Assembly: GCA_015068445.1 (NCBI GenBank) | Contig: SVKN01000010.1 | Span: forward strand, 1 to 45,525 | Direction of reading: 5' to 3' | Length of the DNA stretch: 45,525 nucleotides | DNA from: Oscillospiraceae bacterium | GTDB taxonomy: Bacteria; Bacillota; Clostridia; Oscillospirales; Butyricicoccaceae | Shown: one piece after another, positions 8,273 to 16,511 of the stretch | Layout of the letters: each line of letters starts with the position of its first letter | Numbering within the stretch: the stretch's first letter is position 1 | Program-made: the position numbers and the translations under genes | Notes under the pieces: generated by a model | What the model was told of the DNA's origin: nothing | What the model saw: the letters and a program-made list of their open reading frames with translations, nothing else | Databases searched by the model: none

Positions 8273-9511
8273 TTATTTATCCTTTCTGCCGGAGGGCAGG
8301 AAGATCGTGAAGCAGAACAGCACGAGGCCCAGGGCCACCGCCCAGGCGGCGTAGCCCGGCGTATAGCTGCCGGCCAGGTCGTAGACCGTGCCGTTGACCG
8401 TCGGCGCGATGGCGCCGCCGATGTTGCCGAAGGAGATGAACACGCCCACGATGGCGGAATAGTCCCGCTTGCCGAAGACGTTCATCACGACGATGGGCGG
8501 GCCCACGGTGCCGAAGGCGCAGCCCAGGCCGACGCCCAAGATGATCAGGCCCAGCGCCGGCGTGACGCGGCAGAAGATCATGCCCAGCAGGCCAAGGAAG
8601 CCGCACAGCACCGACAGCAGCGACGCTCTCTTGGAGCCCAGCACGTCATACAGCCAGCCCAGCAGCATCTTTCCCACGGCCATGGCGCCCATGGAGACCG
8701 ACACCATCCCGGCGGCGAAGGCAGCGGAGTAGCCGCTGTCCGTCAGGTGGGGCGACAGCGTCATGACGAGGCTGGAGCAGCCCGCGGAGATCAGCAGGAC
8801 GCTGGTGGCCAGCACCCAGTACCGCACCGTGCCGCGGGCGTGGGCCATAGTCTCGCCCTCCGCCTCCGCGGCGGTCCCCTCCGTCTGCGGCAGCTTGTCC
8901 GCGCCCAGGGCGCGCAGGCCCTTCTTCTCGGGACGCTCCACCATCATGAGCACGCAGGGGATGGCGCATACGGCCATGATCGCGGCCAGGATGCGGAAGC
9001 TCATGCGCCAGCCGAACTGATCCAGCCAGCGCTGCAGCAGCGGGTTCAGCACCATGCCGCCGATGCCGCTGCCCATAAAGCAGATGCCCGTGGCAAGGCC
9101 CTTTTTCTCGACGAACCAGTTGGAGATCATATACGACAGCGGCAGCAGCGTCAGCATGCTCATGGTCAGGCTCATGACGGCCGAGATGACGTAGAACAGC
9201 CAGATGTTGTTCGCGAAGGAATAGCAGAAGAAGGCGGCGGGGCCGACGACGGCCCAGAACAGCATCAGCGGCTTGACGCGCACTCTGCTGAGGATCCCGC
9301 CCCAGACAAAGCCCACGGCCACCTGGATCAGCGAGATCAGCGTCTGGTTGAAGCTCATGGCCTGGCGCGTGAAGCCCAGATCGGCGCACACGGGCTTGAT
9401 GAACTGGCTGAAGCAGTTGTACACGATGCCCATGACGGAGGCCATGATCAGACATCCCGCAAACACGATCACCCAGCCGTAGAACAGCCCGCCCCGGCGG
9501 TTGGTTTCCAT
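8273..9511 (-). CDS. MFS transporter, OFA-type, first of the tandem trio
   Basis: A 412-residue carrier with about twelve membrane spans and the trio's shared N-terminal motif (FYGWVIVFAG, QFIKPVCADLGFTRQAMSFNQT). I chose the ATG at 9511 (METNRRGG) because GGGAGG lies 9 nt upstream and the sigma-A promoter at 9549-9577 excludes longer readings. It is the first gene of the operon. Its regulator is probably the RpiR-family protein encoded upstream. Confidence 0.88.
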   Translation of the reverse strand: METNRRGGLFYGWVIVFAGCLIMASVMGIVYNCFSQFIKPVCADLGFTRQAMSFNQTLISLIQVAVGFVWGGILSRVRVKPLMLFWAVVGPAAFFCYSFANNIWLFYVISAVMSLTMSMLTLLPLSYMISNWFVEKKGLATGICFMGSGIGGMVLNPLLQRWLDQFGWRMSFRILAAIMAVCAIPCVLMMVERPEKKGLRALGADKLPQTEGTAAEAEGETMAHARGTVRYWVLATSVLLISAGCSSLVMTLSPHLTDSGYSAAFAAGMVSVSMGAMAVGKMLLGWLYDVLGSKRASLLSVLCGFLGLLGMIFCRVTPALGLIILGVGLGCAFGTVGPPIVVMNVFGKRDYSAIVGVFISFGNIGGAIAPTVNGTVYDLAGSYTPGYAAWAVALGLVLFCFTIFLPSGRKDK

Positions 9512-9548
9512 AGAATAGACCCTCCCGTGAATGATTCTTAACTGAATC

Positions 9549-9577
9549 AGTATATCACAGCTTACTCCCCTTTGCAA
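9549..9577 (-). promoter_or_regulatory. Sigma-A promoter of the MFS trio
   Basis: On the minus strand: -35 TTGCAA (9572-9577), 17-bp spacer, -10 TATACT (9549-9554). The ATG lies about 40 nt further on. Confidence 0.75.
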
Positions 9578-9597
9578 TCGCCGATTTGTTGCAATCG
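9572..9597. promoter_or_regulatory. Candidate operator: direct repeat over the MFS promoter -35
   Basis: TTGCAATCG occurs twice, at 9572-9580 and 9589-9597, start to start 17 bp. The first copy covers the -35 box. Between them AATCG-C-CGATT forms a short inverted repeat. A binding site for the adjacent RpiR-family protein is a reasonable inference, not shown. Confidence 0.45.
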
Positions 9598-9614
9598 GGC
9601 GAAAAACGGCGGAC

Positions 9615-9647
9615 AAAAAAACCGGCAGGACCGAAAGGTCCTGCCGG
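9615..9647 (-). terminator. Intrinsic terminator after the rpiR-family gene
   Basis: Perfect 11-bp stem CCGGCAGGACC / GGTCCTGCCGG with a 4-nt loop (9622-9647), followed on the minus strand by seven T. It separates the regulator transcript from the MFS promoter. Confidence 0.9.
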
Positions 9648-9663
9648 ATGCCTGATATACGCT

Positions 9664-10545
9664 TTATCCGTTGAAGCCTCCGTCGAAGATGCGGGAGAAC
9701 TCCCGCGTCACGCTCTCGCGGCCGTCGCTGCGGCGGTTCATCTCCACCGAAACGGCCATCGTCAGGAAATTGGCCGCCAGCATCGGCGTCGTCAGCGAAT
9801 TGAGGAACAGCCGCGTGCCCGTGGGGCAGCAGAGGCACATGTCGCACAGCCCCGCCAGCTCGCTGCGGGAGCTGTCGGTGATGCCCAGCAGCGCCGCGCC
9901 CCTGCTCTTGGCGAACTGGGCCAGACGGGTGGTCATGAAGTAGTAATCGGGGAACGAGATGGCGATCACCAGCGCGTCCTGATCGATGAAATGGAGCGCC
10001 GACTGCACCTCGTCGCCGGACTCGGTGTCCACCGCCATGCAGGCGACGCCGTTCATCGTCAGCCGCGTCAGCATGTACTTCGCCAGCTGGCAGGACACGC
10101 CGCGGCCCAGCAGCAGCACGCGCTTGCGGGCGCAGACCATCCGCGCCGCGCGGTAGTACTCCTCGGCCCGCAGCGCGCCGAAAAACGCGGCGATGCCGTC
10201 CAGCTCCTCCTGGGCCATGCGGCTGAACAGGCCGGAGCTGTCGTCCAGCTCGCCCCGGGGGATGTAGGGCAGGTCGTAGCTGGCGTCATCGCGGCTGACG
10301 GCCTCCCGCCGGCAGGAGGCGGCCTGCTTGCGGAACTCGTACTTGACCTCGTTGAAGTTGCCGTAGCCCAGCGCCGTGCACAGATTGAGGATCGTCATCT
10401 CCGAGCACCCCACGTCCGCGCTCAGCTGCTTCAGGGTGATGAAGCACATCTCCTCGGCGTTGCGGAGCATATAATCGGCGATGGTCTTCTGCTTCTTCGT
10501 CAGCGTGCCGTATTTTTCCTGTATCGTCGCGGAGATCCCGGCCAT
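9664..10545 (-). CDS. RpiR/MurR-family transcriptional regulator
   Basis: A 293-residue regulator. The N-terminal domain (about 1-77) is the RpiR helix-turn-helix, with LTKKQKTIADYML and the recognition region VGCSEMTILNLCTALGYGNF. The C-terminal SIS domain (about 115-265; LLGRGVSCQLAKYM, ISFPDYYFMTTRL, TDSSRSELAGLCD) normally binds a phosphosugar or related metabolite. The ATG at 10545 has AAGGGGTG upstream; the longer reading would overlap the -10 region. Its position directly upstream of the three MFS genes suggests that it controls them and perhaps itself. Confidence 0.88.
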   Translation of the reverse strand: MAGISATIQEKYGTLTKKQKTIADYMLRNAEEMCFITLKQLSADVGCSEMTILNLCTALGYGNFNEVKYEFRKQAASCRREAVSRDDASYDLPYIPRGELDDSSGLFSRMAQEELDGIAAFFGALRAEEYYRAARMVCARKRVLLLGRGVSCQLAKYMLTRLTMNGVACMAVDTESGDEVQSALHFIDQDALVIAISFPDYYFMTTRLAQFAKSRGAALLGITDSSRSELAGLCDMCLCCPTGTRLFLNSLTTPMLAANFLTMAVSVEMNRRSDGRESVTREFSRIFDGGFNG

Positions 10546-10587
10546 GTCAGCACCCCTTTTCTGCAAAAAATCGTCACAGTAAACAAT

Positions 10588-10617
10588 ATTATACCCCGGC
10601 CTTTGTGCAAAAGTCAA
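10588..10617 (-). promoter_or_regulatory. Sigma-A promoter of the rpiR-family gene
   Basis: On the minus strand: -35 TTGACT (10612-10617), 18-bp spacer, -10 TATAAT (10588-10593), about 43 nt before the ATG. Confidence 0.8.
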
Positions 10618-10625
10618 GGCCGGGG
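10594..10625. promoter_or_regulatory. 10-bp inverted repeat inside the rpiR promoter
   Basis: CCCCGGCCTT (10594-10603) pairs perfectly with AAGGCCGGGG (10616-10625). One arm touches the -10, the other covers the end of the -35. It could be an autoregulatory operator or the terminator hairpin of the nitroreductase gene that ends at 10634; no T-run follows, which favours the operator. Confidence 0.5.
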
Positions 10626-10633
10626 CGGGTTCA

Positions 10634-11161
10634 TCAATACTTCCCCAGGTGGATCTTCGTGCGGTCCAGCTCGTCGAGGGTATGGGGCGCGGGCCGGTCC
10701 TCGGGCATGAGGCCGATGGCCAGCACGGCCTCCAGGCTCAGGTTCTCCGGGAAGCCCAGGCGCTCCCGCAGGAAGTCCTCACTGGAGCGGCCGTCCTCGG
10801 CGAAGCGGTGCCGACCGTGGATCCAGCAGCTGCCGAGGCCCAGGGTCGAGGCCATCAGGTGCATGTTGCCCATGGCCAGCGCGCAGTCCTCCACCCACAT
10901 GTCGGCCTTCTCGTGGTCGCCCAGCACGACGATTGCGCAGGCCGCCTGGCTCAGCAGCTTCCCGGAGCCCTGCCGGAAGCCCGTCAGCGTGTCCAGCGCT
11001 TCGCGGCCGCGGATGACGATGAACTCCCAGGGGCGGATGCCCTTGCTGGAGGGCGCCAGCAGCGCCGCCGACAGGATCGCGTCAAGCTGTTCGTCGCCGA
11101 TCTCCCCCACCGCGTACTTCCGCACGCTGCGCCGATTCAGCAACATTTCCATCAGTTCCAT
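10634..11161 (-). CDS. Nitroreductase family protein
   Basis: A 175-residue FMN-dependent oxidoreductase of the nitroreductase fold. The N-terminal RRSVRKY motif (phosphate binding of FMN), APSSKGIRPWEFIVI and the late GLGSCWIHG segment are typical. It probably uses NAD(P)H to reduce nitro- or quinone-like compounds; the natural substrate cannot be told. The ATG at 11161 has AAAGGAG 8 nt upstream; an in-frame GTG at 11170 sits directly on the Shine-Dalgarno site and is less likely. Confidence 0.85.
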   Translation of the reverse strand: MELMEMLLNRRSVRKYAVGEIGDEQLDAILSAALLAPSSKGIRPWEFIVIRGREALDTLTGFRQGSGKLLSQAACAIVVLGDHEKADMWVEDCALAMGNMHLMASTLGLGSCWIHGRHRFAEDGRSSEDFLRERLGFPENLSLEAVLAIGLMPEDRPAPHTLDELDRTKIHLGKY

Positions 11162-11218
11162 GATCGACACTCCTTTATATGATTCAAATTGATCGCTTCT
11201 GAGGCTTGCTTCGCCTTC

Positions 11219-11247
11219 ATTATACCACGGCCGCCGCCCGGATGCCA
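11219..11247 (-). promoter_or_regulatory. Probable extended -10 promoter of the nitroreductase gene
   Basis: TGGTATAAT on the minus strand (TATAAT at 11219-11224) matches an extended -10. The -35 region (TGGCAT, 11242-11247) is poor. It lies just after the last prophage gene. Confidence 0.5.
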
Positions 11248-11249
11248 GC

Positions 11250-12092
11250 TTATTCCACAGCCGTCAGCTTGTAGATCTTCCTGCCGCCGCTGCGGACCTT
11301 CTCGGCGACGCCCATGCTGATCATGTGCTCTGCCTCGCTTTTGGTGAACAGGCCGGGCAGACCGTAGACCTGAACGTCGGCGGGCTCGCTCTTCGCGGCG
11401 GCCGCCGCAGTCTTCGCGCCCGACGGCTTCGCGGTCTTCGCCGCCTGTCTGGACGCCGTCGCCGCGGCCTTCTGCTCCCGCAGGGCCTGCTGGCGCTCGA
11501 ACTGGCTGTCTTTCACCTGATCGCGCTGCTGCTTATAGGCCTGCTCGCTCTCGTAGCGCTCGTCCTTCAGCGCGTCGCGGCCGCGCTGGTACTCCAGCTG
11601 CTCGGCCTTCAGGGCGCGGTCGAGCTCGTCGAGTTCCCGCTGATAGGACGTCTGCTCCGCCTTCCTCTCAGCCTCCCGCTCGTCGGACCAGCGGCTATAG
11701 GACGCCTTGTCGAGATCGTTCAGCGAGTCCAGCAGGTCCAGATCGCTTTCATACTCGTCCCGATAGACCTCATAGGCCAGCTTGTACAGCTCCGGGATCT
11801 TGTCCGCCTGCTTCGAGGCGTAATAGCTGCCCGCCTGCTGCGCCGCCGTGACGGCGTAGGACGAGGCTCGCCCGCCGGTGTTCTGGGCGGCCAGCCCGAC
11901 GGCGTCCTCGGCGGCGCGGCGGCCCTCCCGCTGATACGCCTCCGCGTAGGCCTGATACAGCGGGTCGGACGCGTAATCGTAAGAGAACCGCTCCCGCTGG
12001 GTCAGCTTGTCCACCACGCGGTCGATGCGGTCCTGATACGGGCTTTCATAGACGGCCTGCAGGCCGTCCTCCTCCATTCGTTTGATCGCCAT
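11250..12092 (-). CDS. Prophage coiled-coil protein with C-terminal winged-helix-like end
   Basis: A 280-residue protein. The first third (YDYASDPLYQAYAEAYQREG, then GGRASSYAVTAAQQAGSYYA and KIPELYKLAYEVY) is a pattern I know from uncharacterised Firmicute phage proteins. The middle (about 130-220) is a highly charged predicted coiled coil rich in E, R, Q and K. An Ala/Lys-rich linker leads to a compact end (GLPGLFTKSEAEHMISMGVAEKV), perhaps a small helical domain. Function unknown; a virion-internal or ejection protein is possible. The ATG at 12092 follows AAAGGAGGATCC. Last gene of the cassette. Confidence 0.75.
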   Translation of the reverse strand: MAIKRMEEDGLQAVYESPYQDRIDRVVDKLTQRERFSYDYASDPLYQAYAEAYQREGRRAAEDAVGLAAQNTGGRASSYAVTAAQQAGSYYASKQADKIPELYKLAYEVYRDEYESDLDLLDSLNDLDKASYSRWSDEREAERKAEQTSYQRELDELDRALKAEQLEYQRGRDALKDERYESEQAYKQQRDQVKDSQFERQQALREQKAAATASRQAAKTAKPSGAKTAAAAAKSEPADVQVYGLPGLFTKSEAEHMISMGVAEKVRSGGRKIYKLTAVE

Positions 12093-12111
12093 GGATCCTC
12101 CTTTCCGGCCG

Positions 12112-12489
12112 TCAGTCCCAACGGCCGCAGTCGATGTTGATCTGCGCCTCGCCGCCCACGGTGACGCGCCCCTGCCCGTCCAGCCAGAGGGCGGGGCCGC
12201 CGCCCTTTCCGGCCAGCAGCATCCGGAACGCGCCGCCGCGGCTGCCAAGCTCCACCCGCTGGCCGTCCTCGCCGGTCAGCAGCAGCGCCTCGTCGGTGAT
12301 GCGCATACTTCCGCCCGCGGACGCGATGGCCGTCTGAGCGGGGTCGAGGCTCGTGACGTTGGCGCTGTCCAGGTTGCTGAGGGTGTATTCCAGCTGCTCC
12401 TGCATGGCGCGGAGGTGGTTCTCCACAAGGCTCAGGCTCCCGCGCAGGTCGCCGTAATCCAGCGGCCGAAGATCGTTCGCAAAGATCAA
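12112..12489 (-). CDS. Phage protein of unknown function, TTG start
   Basis: About 125 residues. The likely start is TTG at 12489, overlapping the TGA of the upstream gene (TTGA), with GAGGTGG just upstream. The N-terminal half is helical (SLVENHLRAMQEQLEYTLSNLDS); the rest looks like beta strands ending in GQGRVTVGGEAQINID. It may be a neck or fibre-attachment protein given its place after the propeller-like gene, but I do not recognise the family. Confidence 0.6.
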   Translation of the reverse strand: MIFANDLRPLDYGDLRGSLSLVENHLRAMQEQLEYTLSNLDSANVTSLDPAQTAIASAGGSMRITDEALLLTGEDGQRVELGSRGGAFRMLLAGKGGGPALWLDGQGRVTVGGEAQINIDCGRWD

Positions 12490-13982
12490 GGCGCCACCTC
12501 GCTCCCCATGCGGAACAGCCGCTCGATGCTCCGGACGGCGCACCGTCCCTCACCGCGCAGGCGCAGCTCCAGTGTGTCTTCCCGGTTGGGCGGCAGGGAG
12601 ACGGGGCGCACGCCGTGACTTCCGCCGTCGAACATGGCCGCCTGACGCCAGGGCTCGCCCCGCAGGCGGATATCGACAGCCATCCACGCGCCGGGCTCCG
12701 GCGTCACGTCCAGCACCAGCGCCGAGCCCTCCCTGTACCGGGACGGGCCGTCCCGGAAGGGCCGGAACAGCGCGTGCCAATGCTCCTTGCCCGCTCCGCC
12801 CTCCGGGCTCAGCAGACGGCCGTCCTCCGTCATCAGCAGCAGCTCGCCGCCGCGCCTCTCTGCGAAACGCACGCGCTCGCGGCCCCAGGGCAGGAACCGC
12901 CTGCGCAGCAGGTCGTACTCCAGCACCCGCTCCGGCAGGCAGAGGTAATACTTCCCCCGCCGCACGCCGCCGCAGGCGGCCTCCGCCTCGATATGCCCCA
13001 GCACCCGGGACAGCAGCTGCGGCACGCCGCCGGAATAGACGTAAAGGCCCTCGAGGCCCAGGTAATACAGATCCTCGTTCTCGCTGACGAGGGTCTTTCC
13101 GCACCCGCGGCGCACGCCGGGGATGCGCACGGTCATCAGCTGGAAGTTGGCCGGGCGGGAGCCGTAGAGCTTGCAGGCCGACGTCTCCCGGAAGAACACC
13201 AGATGGGACCCGTAGGGCGCGCAGGCCGTGAAGCCGCCCTGCCCCGTGGAGACGGCGTAGGCGTCCGTGGACAGGCCGTCGTAGACGAAGAAGTTCCGCG
13301 CGTCGCCCAGCCTGCTGCCGTAGATCGTGTCGCCGCAGACGCCCCACAGCCGGTTGCCCGCGGCGCAGAGGACCTCCAGGTCCGGCACGCGCCGCTTCAC
13401 GGTGACGTTCGTCTCCGCGCCCGGCGTGAATACGTTGGCGTCGAAGAGCAGCTCGCTGCCCTCGACGCCCCGGACGATCAGCGTCTGCTCGTTCTCCGGA
13501 TGCTCCCCGCAGCCGGAGATCGTCACGCCGTCGCCCTTTTCAAAGGGCCACGCGTCGCCTTCGGCCGTGATGGTATGGTCGGAAAAGACGGCGGAAGCCG
13601 CCGTCAGGGACGTCTCCATGGGGCCGAAGGTCCGGCTCTCCAGATCGATCCACACCTTGTCGGGGAAGATTACGGCCACGCTGCCCAGCACGGCCGCGCG
13701 CTTCTCCCCCTCCGTCACGCCGCACAGCGTCTCGCCCTCCAGCGTGACATCCCCGCCGGCGATCAGCAACAGGCCGTATTCGGTGTCCAGCAGCGCCTGC
13801 GGCGACTGATAAACGCCCAGCTCCCGCGGCACGCATCGCTGGGCGATCCCGTCGCCCTCGCCCGTCAGACCCGCGCCGTCGGCCAAATCGCCGTTGCGGT
13901 AGTCCTCCGTCAGGCAGAGGCCGCCCAGCACCCGGGTGACGGCGGAATACCTGCCGCGGGTGCGCAGATACGGCAGCCTCAT
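12486..13982 (-). CDS. Propeller-like phage neck/tail-knob protein
   Basis: A 498-residue protein dominated by short beta strands, with the segment YGSRLGDARNFFVYDGLSTDAY followed by FRETSACKLYGSRP. This resembles short-tail phage proteins of the P22 gp10 (packaged-DNA stabilisation) kind and other propeller-like tail-tip proteins; the match is by pattern, so it is tentative. It directly follows the connector gene with an ATGA overlap, as expected for a tail-knob or plug protein that closes the portal channel. Confidence 0.6.
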   Translation of the reverse strand: MRLPYLRTRGRYSAVTRVLGGLCLTEDYRNGDLADGAGLTGEGDGIAQRCVPRELGVYQSPQALLDTEYGLLLIAGGDVTLEGETLCGVTEGEKRAAVLGSVAVIFPDKVWIDLESRTFGPMETSLTAASAVFSDHTITAEGDAWPFEKGDGVTISGCGEHPENEQTLIVRGVEGSELLFDANVFTPGAETNVTVKRRVPDLEVLCAAGNRLWGVCGDTIYGSRLGDARNFFVYDGLSTDAYAVSTGQGGFTACAPYGSHLVFFRETSACKLYGSRPANFQLMTVRIPGVRRGCGKTLVSENEDLYYLGLEGLYVYSGGVPQLLSRVLGHIEAEAACGGVRRGKYYLCLPERVLEYDLLRRRFLPWGRERVRFAERRGGELLLMTEDGRLLSPEGGAGKEHWHALFRPFRDGPSRYREGSALVLDVTPEPGAWMAVDIRLRGEPWRQAAMFDGGSHGVRPVSLPPNREDTLELRLRGEGRCAVRSIERLFRMGSEVAP

Positions 13983-14341
13983 ACGCGTCTCCTCCACACG
14001 CCCCGGGCCTGCTTCGGCGCGGGGGCCTTGTCCCGGAGGCACTGCTTCTTGTAATCGTCGATCAGCGCGTTGAGGATCGATGCCATGTTGTTCCAGTTGT
14101 CGTACTCCCGCAGCGCCAGATCGATCCGGGCGCACAGCCACAGGACGTAGACGTCCTCATAGCCGCCCTGCGCCGCCAGCGTGACGCCGCCGTCCTCGGG
14201 CCAGCGGAGGGAGCGGGCCTCCCGGCCCAGCTCGCGCTCCAGACGGTCCTCCAGCTCGATGACCCAGCGGGCCTTCTCGCCGTCGCCCAGCAGATTGGGC
14301 CGCAGCGCGTCGGCCCTGGCGATGGCCTGATCGATCGTCAT
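13979..14341 (-). CDS. Putative head-tail connector (adaptor) protein
   Basis: A 120-residue helical protein (MTIDQAIARADALRPN, ERELGREARSLRW, YEDVYVLWLCARIDLALREYDNWNNMASILNALIDDY). The length, the acidic DxYVLWLCAxIDLA core and the NNMASxLNAL helix match the small adaptor that docks under the portal in Firmicute phages. It sits in an ATGA chain between the holin-like gene and the propeller gene. Confidence 0.7.
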   Translation of the reverse strand: MTIDQAIARADALRPNLLGDGEKARWVIELEDRLERELGREARSLRWPEDGGVTLAAQGGYEDVYVLWLCARIDLALREYDNWNNMASILNALIDDYKKQCLRDKAPAPKQARGVWRRRV

Positions 14342-14559
14342 TTGTCCGCCTCCTCCAGCTCGCGCACGCGGTGGCTGACGGACTTGAGCTGCTCCTCCAG
14401 CACGGGCATGCGCCGGGCGAAATTGTTATGCTCGCGCACCTCCCGGGTCAGCTCGTCCAGCCGCGTCTCGGTGACGGCGGCGGCGCGGCTGTTGGCCAGC
14501 AGGACCCCCAGCAGCGTCAGCCCGCTGGAGATCAGCGCCGTGAGGATGCTCTCGCTCAT
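14338..14559 (-). CDS. Small holin-like membrane protein
   Basis: 73 residues: one hydrophobic segment at the N terminus (about residues 4-22, ILTALISSGLTLLGVLLA) followed by a charged coiled coil (about 33-72). This XhlA/holin-like layout is common in Clostridia phages. A membrane role in lysis is possible, but no endolysin gene is nearby. The start has an upstream GGAGGACGC and overlaps the preceding stop (ATGA). Confidence 0.65.
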   Translation of the reverse strand: MSESILTALISSGLTLLGVLLANSRAAAVTETRLDELTREVREHNNFARRMPVLEEQLKSVSHRVRELEEADK

Positions 14560-14981
14560 GCGTCCTCCCCGCTCTCCCAGCCGTAGACGCCGGGCTCCCA
14601 GACATTGCCGCCGCAGACGGAGACCCACACGCGTCCCAGATGGGACACGCGGTCGCCCTGCTCATAGGCGTCGGACGCGCCCAGGGGCTGGGTCCACAGG
14701 GGCAGCTCGCCGTCCATGCCCACGCGCTTGAACAGCGACGGGGCGTTCTCCGGCTCCCAGCCGGCCTGGGACGTGTGGTCCTGCAGGACGCGCCAGAGCC
14801 TGGGCTCCCCGTTTTCATCCAGGCCGCAGCGGACGACGGCGCCCGCGCGATAGGCCGTTTTATCGCGCCACTGCGGATAGAGCGCGGCCACCTCCAGCAT
14901 GACGCTCTCGTCGCTGAGCGTCCCGCACCACAGCTGCACGGCGCGGCGCAGCGCGCGCGCCTTCGTGATCCTGTCGTTCAT
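14556..14981 (-). CDS. Phage protein with C-terminal carbohydrate-binding-like module
   Basis: 141 residues. The end (YEQGDRVSHLGRVWVSVCGG, then NVWEPGVYGWE) has the spaced aromatic residues of the CBM5/12 chitin-binding fold often attached to phage tail proteins. The middle repeats the theme (AYRAGAVVRCG, WEPENAPSLF). It probably sits on the particle surface and binds glycans of the cell wall or mucus. Confidence 0.7.
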   Translation of the reverse strand: MNDRITKARALRRAVQLWCGTLSDESVMLEVAALYPQWRDKTAYRAGAVVRCGLDENGEPRLWRVLQDHTSQAGWEPENAPSLFKRVGMDGELPLWTQPLGASDAYEQGDRVSHLGRVWVSVCGGNVWEPGVYGWESGEDA

Positions 14982-14982
14982 G

Positions 14983-15366
14983 CTACTCCTCCTCTCCCAG
15001 CAGCGCGTCCAGCACGCTGACGTTCTCGGCGTTCGTCCCGGCGGCGATGGCCTCCAGCGCGGCGGTCTGGCGCTCCTGCAGGCTCGCGCCCGCAGGCTCG
15101 TTCAGCTGCTTCTCGAACGATTCGATGACGTCCAGCACGTCGCGGTCGGTCTCGCAGGCGCTGAAGTCCGCGCCCATGTCCGCGTAGGTGTCGCGCATGC
15201 GGCCCAGCGTGCCGAAAAACGCGCCGTTGATCTCGCCCGCGGCGCAGACGACGGTGATGCTGTCCAGCCCCGCGGCCGGATAGCGGGCGATCCACTGCTC
15301 CGCCGTGAGCACCTCGCCCACGGGCGTCAGCACGGGATCGCGCTTGTTCCAAATCGCATATCTCAT
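14983..15366 (-). CDS. Conserved small phage protein next to the tail fibre
   Basis: 127 residues beginning MRYAIWNKRDPVLTPVGEVLT, with a central TVVCAAGEINGAFFGTL and the acidic helix DVLDVIESFEKQLN. I recognise the pattern as recurrent in Firmicute phages without a known role. It begins 11 nt after the kelch-like fibre gene, the usual position of a fibre-assembly chaperone, but this is only context. Confidence 0.6.
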   Translation of the reverse strand: MRYAIWNKRDPVLTPVGEVLTAEQWIARYPAAGLDSITVVCAAGEINGAFFGTLGRMRDTYADMGADFSACETDRDVLDVIESFEKQLNEPAGASLQERQTAALEAIAAGTNAENVSVLDALLGEEE

Positions 15367-15377
15367 GGTCTCACTCC

Positions 15378-16508
15378 TCAGATGATGGTATAGATGTCGG
15401 TGGCGGCGGAGGCGCTGCGGGAGGCGAAGCCCGCTTCCTCGGCGGTGGAGCCGCCCAGAAAGGCCAGCACGGGCCCGGCGGCCGCGGCGCTGAGGCCTTG
15501 GCGGCCGAACTGCATGGGCGTGTTGGGCAGGATGGTCAGGTCGTTGTCGCAGCAGGCCACCACGGCCGACGGGCCGTCCTCTCCCAGACCGCCGCCGAAG
15601 ACGGCCCAGTTGCCCAGCCGACCGCCCGCGGCGTCCATCACGCCGAAGCCGAGCTCCACCGCGGCCAGCCGTGTCAGCGATTCCGTGAACGCCTCCAGCT
15701 TGCGGCAGAGCGTGCCGCTGATGATCCCGCCGCCGAACAGCGCGATGCGCCCGGCCGACGCCCCGGTCAGACGGCCGCGGGCGATGGTCAGTCGGCCGCC
15801 CGTCAGGCGCGTCATGGACGAATCGTAGCCGTCCACATAATCGGAGCCCGTGCCGCCGGCGAACAGGACGCGCCGGCCCGCCGCCGCGGCGGCGGGATCG
15901 GTGACGGCGGCGGACAGATCGTCGGGGGCGTGGCGGGTCAGGGACGTGTCGTAGGCGTCCACGACGGCCGTCTCATTCGTGCTGTTGTCGGCGCCGCCGC
16001 CGAAATAGGCGACGGTGCTGAGGCTCCCGGCGGCCAGATCGTCCCTGGCGATGCGGAGGGCGGGGCCGTCGGTGCGCGTCTGGGACGCGTCATAGACGTC
16101 CACCGCGCTCTGGTTGGCGCCGCTCGTCGTCTCGCCGCCGGCGAATAGTGCCTTGCCGCCCGCCTCCGCGGCCGCCAGACCGCTGCGCGGGACGGACAGG
16201 CTCGTCCCGTCGGTGAGCGTCAGCGTCGGGCTCAGCTGCTCCACCCAGGCGACGGTCTCGTCGTTGACGCGCCCGCCGCCGTAGAGGATCTGTTCTCCCG
16301 CCGTCGCCGCCGCGCCGTCGGTGCGGGCGTGGCGCAGCGTCGGGCCGGGACCGTAATACTGCACGCCGCGCTGATTCGTCCAGAAGGGCCGGGCCACGCC
16401 GCCCACGCCCACGTAGCCCTCCGTGACGGTCTTCGCCCGGCCGCCCACGCCCACATACATGTTGGATACGCGGGAGGCGAGGCCGTTTCGGCCGAGATAG
16501 ATACTCAT
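15378..16508 (-). CDS. Kelch-like repeat tail fibre or receptor-binding protein
   Basis: A 376-residue protein built from about seven repeats of roughly 45-50 residues, each with a glycine-rich strand (LFAGG, YFGGG, LFGGG, VFGGG), a VDVYD/VDAYD-like strand and a TRTDGPAL/LTRL strand. The pattern fits a kelch-type beta propeller. A short N-terminal segment with two VGVGG motifs may attach it to the particle. Placed between a fibre gene and a chaperone-like gene, it is a good candidate for the adhesin. Confidence 0.75.
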   Translation of the reverse strand: MSIYLGRNGLASRVSNMYVGVGGRAKTVTEGYVGVGGVARPFWTNQRGVQYYGPGPTLRHARTDGAAATAGEQILYGGGRVNDETVAWVEQLSPTLTLTDGTSLSVPRSGLAAAEAGGKALFAGGETTSGANQSAVDVYDASQTRTDGPALRIARDDLAAGSLSTVAYFGGGADNSTNETAVVDAYDTSLTRHAPDDLSAAVTDPAAAAAGRRVLFAGGTGSDYVDGYDSSMTRLTGGRLTIARGRLTGASAGRIALFGGGIISGTLCRKLEAFTESLTRLAAVELGFGVMDAAGGRLGNWAVFGGGLGEDGPSAVVACCDNDLTILPNTPMQFGRQGLSAAAAGPVLAFLGGSTAEEAGFASRSASAATDIYTII

Positions 16509-16511
16509 GGC

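Noticed and set aside
12112-12543. Upstream ATG at 12543 as the start of the phage gene ending at 12112
   Set aside because: It lies well inside the preceding gene and has no ribosome-binding site; the TTG overlapping the stop codon fits the coupled pattern of the cassette.
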